Shown here piece after piece: positions 63,172 to 64,000 of a DNA stretch of 64,000 nucleotides. Below the pieces are notes generated by a model, which had not been told where the DNA came from, did no database searches, and saw only the letters and a list, made by a program, of their open reading frames with translations. Origin of the DNA: Mucilaginibacter segetis (GTDB lineage Bacteria > Bacteroidota > Bacteroidia > Sphingobacteriales > Sphingobacteriaceae); the NCBI RefSeq assembly GCF_016522075.1, contig NZ_JAEHFW010000002.1:1-64000 (forward strand), in the 5' to 3' direction. The position numbers were made by a program, and so were the translations under genes. The first letter of the stretch is position 1, and every line of letters begins with the position of its first letter.

Positions 63172-64000
63172 TTAATTAAATAATACCGGATAATCGGTAT
63201 AACCTTTGGCGCCCGGGGTGTAAAGGGTGGTAAAGTCGGGTGCGTTCAGTTCTGAGCCATTGATGATACGCTGATCCAGATCAGGGTTGGCCAGAAATCC
63301 CCGCCCGAATGCGATCAGGTCTGCATCCCCTTTTTCAAGTTCAGCTTCGGCCTTCTCGGCGGTAAATGTATTACAGTAGATCAATGTACCCTCAAATTCG
63401 GTACGGATAGCGTTCAAGGTTTGTGCAGGAACCTGCGGACTTAAACTGATGTGGATGTAAGCAAGGCCAATGCGATTGAACTCCCGGCTTAAATGAACGT
63501 AAGTCTCCTCGGTGGTGTCTGCGTCATAAACTTGCAGATCTCCAAGAGTAGAATTAGGTGATATTCTTATACCTACCTTATCTTTACCTATAGCATCAGC
63601 TACTTGCTGTGCAACTTCAATAGCAAACCTCGACCGGTTTTCAACACTCCCTCCATAGCTGTCTGTACGATCATTAACGTTCGGGTTAAGGAATTGCTCG
63701 ATCAGGTAACCATTTGCACCATGCAATTCTACTCCGTCAAAACCAGCAGCTATCGCATTTTTAGCGGCGGCTACATACTGGTCAATCACCTCTTTTACGC
63801 CTTGTGTTGATAACGCTACAGGTACGGGGTAATCCTGCATACCTGCGGTATCGGTGTGCATTTGCCCCGCTGCCGGAATAGCGGACACGCCAACTACCTG
63901 CACACCTTGGGGCAGGTTAGCCTGATGACCGATACGCCCGGTATGCATGAGCTGCACAAATATTTTGGTATTGTTTTGATGTACGGCTTCGGTTGTTAAT
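63172..64000 (-). CDS. Old Yellow Enzyme-type NADH:flavin oxidoreductase, partial
   Basis: C-terminal about 275 residues of an FMN-dependent ene-reductase (NemA/OYE family); the 5' part lies beyond the window. Visible: FVQLMHTGRIG, HGANGYLIEQFLNP then NDRTDSYGGSVENRSRF (the FMN and substrate-binding motif), RISPN, and GRGFLANPDL. These enzymes reduce activated alkenes and nitro compounds. The C-terminus is complete (YTDYPVLFN). Confidence 0.93.
   Translation of the reverse strand, partial: LTTEAVHQNNTKIFVQLMHTGRIGHQANLPQGVQVVGVSAIPAAGQMHTDTAGMQDYPVPVALSTQGVKEVIDQYVAAAKNAIAAGFDGVELHGANGYLIEQFLNPNVNDRTDSYGGSVENRSRFAIEVAQQVADAIGKDKVGIRISPNSTLGDLQVYDADTTEETYVHLSREFNRIGLAYIHISLSPQVPAQTLNAIRTEFEGTLIYCNTFTAEKAEAELEKGDADLIAFGRGFLANPDLDQRIINGSELNAPDFTTLYTPGAKGYTDYPVLFN

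Overview
The window looks like a Bacteroidota chromosome, most likely family Sphingobacteriaceae (Mucilaginibacter/Pedobacter type). The signs are LytS/LytTR regulation, a fused CcoNO cytochrome oxidase subunit, TAnnTTTG-type -7 promoter elements, NtrC-type sigma-54 regulators, MacB/FtsX permeases and TolC/HlyD efflux parts. No rRNA, CRISPR array, transposase or integrase was seen.

Layout. (1) 0-14 kb: housekeeping and general genes. These are an RsmF-like rRNA methylase, a LytS/LytTR two-component pair, an ABC transporter with a small leader membrane protein, an M28 peptidase, a UvrD-like helicase-nuclease, a ParE-type toxin-antitoxin pair, the GTPases Der and Era, and an initiator tRNA. (2) 14-41 kb: a visibly GC-richer low-oxygen block. 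It holds universal stress proteins, an RIC/hemerythrin iron-centre repair protein, the full cbb3 oxidase and assembly set (ccoI, S, NO, Q, P, G, H and a TauE-like protein), adhP, hemN, a 2-hydroxyacid dehydrogenase, a LOG protein, a CoA hydrolase/transferase, an L,D-transpeptidase, a PNPOx-like flavoprotein and several unknown proteins. At its centre sits a two-component pair: a soluble histidine kinase whose PAS domain keeps the heme-binding residues of FixL, and a response regulator fused directly to a Crp/Fnr DNA-binding protein. The block ends in a short stretch of broken genes (40.3-41.0 kb). (3) 41-50.5 kb: a potassium-uptake kdp locus with a sigma-54 type regulator, a good -24/-12 promoter, four tiny membrane ORFs including kdpF, kdpABC, a truncated KdpD (no kinase) and a separate histidine kinase. 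(4) 50.9-59.5 kb, minus strand: an efflux operon (HlyD, TolC, ATPase, two FtsX permeases) followed by its own NtrC-type regulator and kinase. (5) 59.8-64 kb: a tRNA-like inverted-repeat structure, a secreted hypothetical protein and papain-fold lipoprotein pair, a truncated TlpA-like gene, a cupin and an Old Yellow Enzyme cut by the window edge.

The main observation is a promoter code in the 14-41 kb block. Eleven intergenic copies of TGAY-N4-RTCA (the half-sites and spacing expected for an FNR/FixK-type protein) lie upstream of the block's transcription units. In ten of the eleven, the site centre is exactly 33 or 55 bp upstream of the centre of a TAnnTTTG-like -7 element; the eleventh is at 56 bp. 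This matches class II and class I activator positions, one site per promoter except for one promoter that carries both. With the fused regulator's E-x-x-S-R recognition helix and the FixL-like kinase, the sequence supports a compact oxygen-responsive circuit (heme kinase -> receiver-FNR fusion -> promoters) in which the FixJ and FixK steps are merged into one protein.
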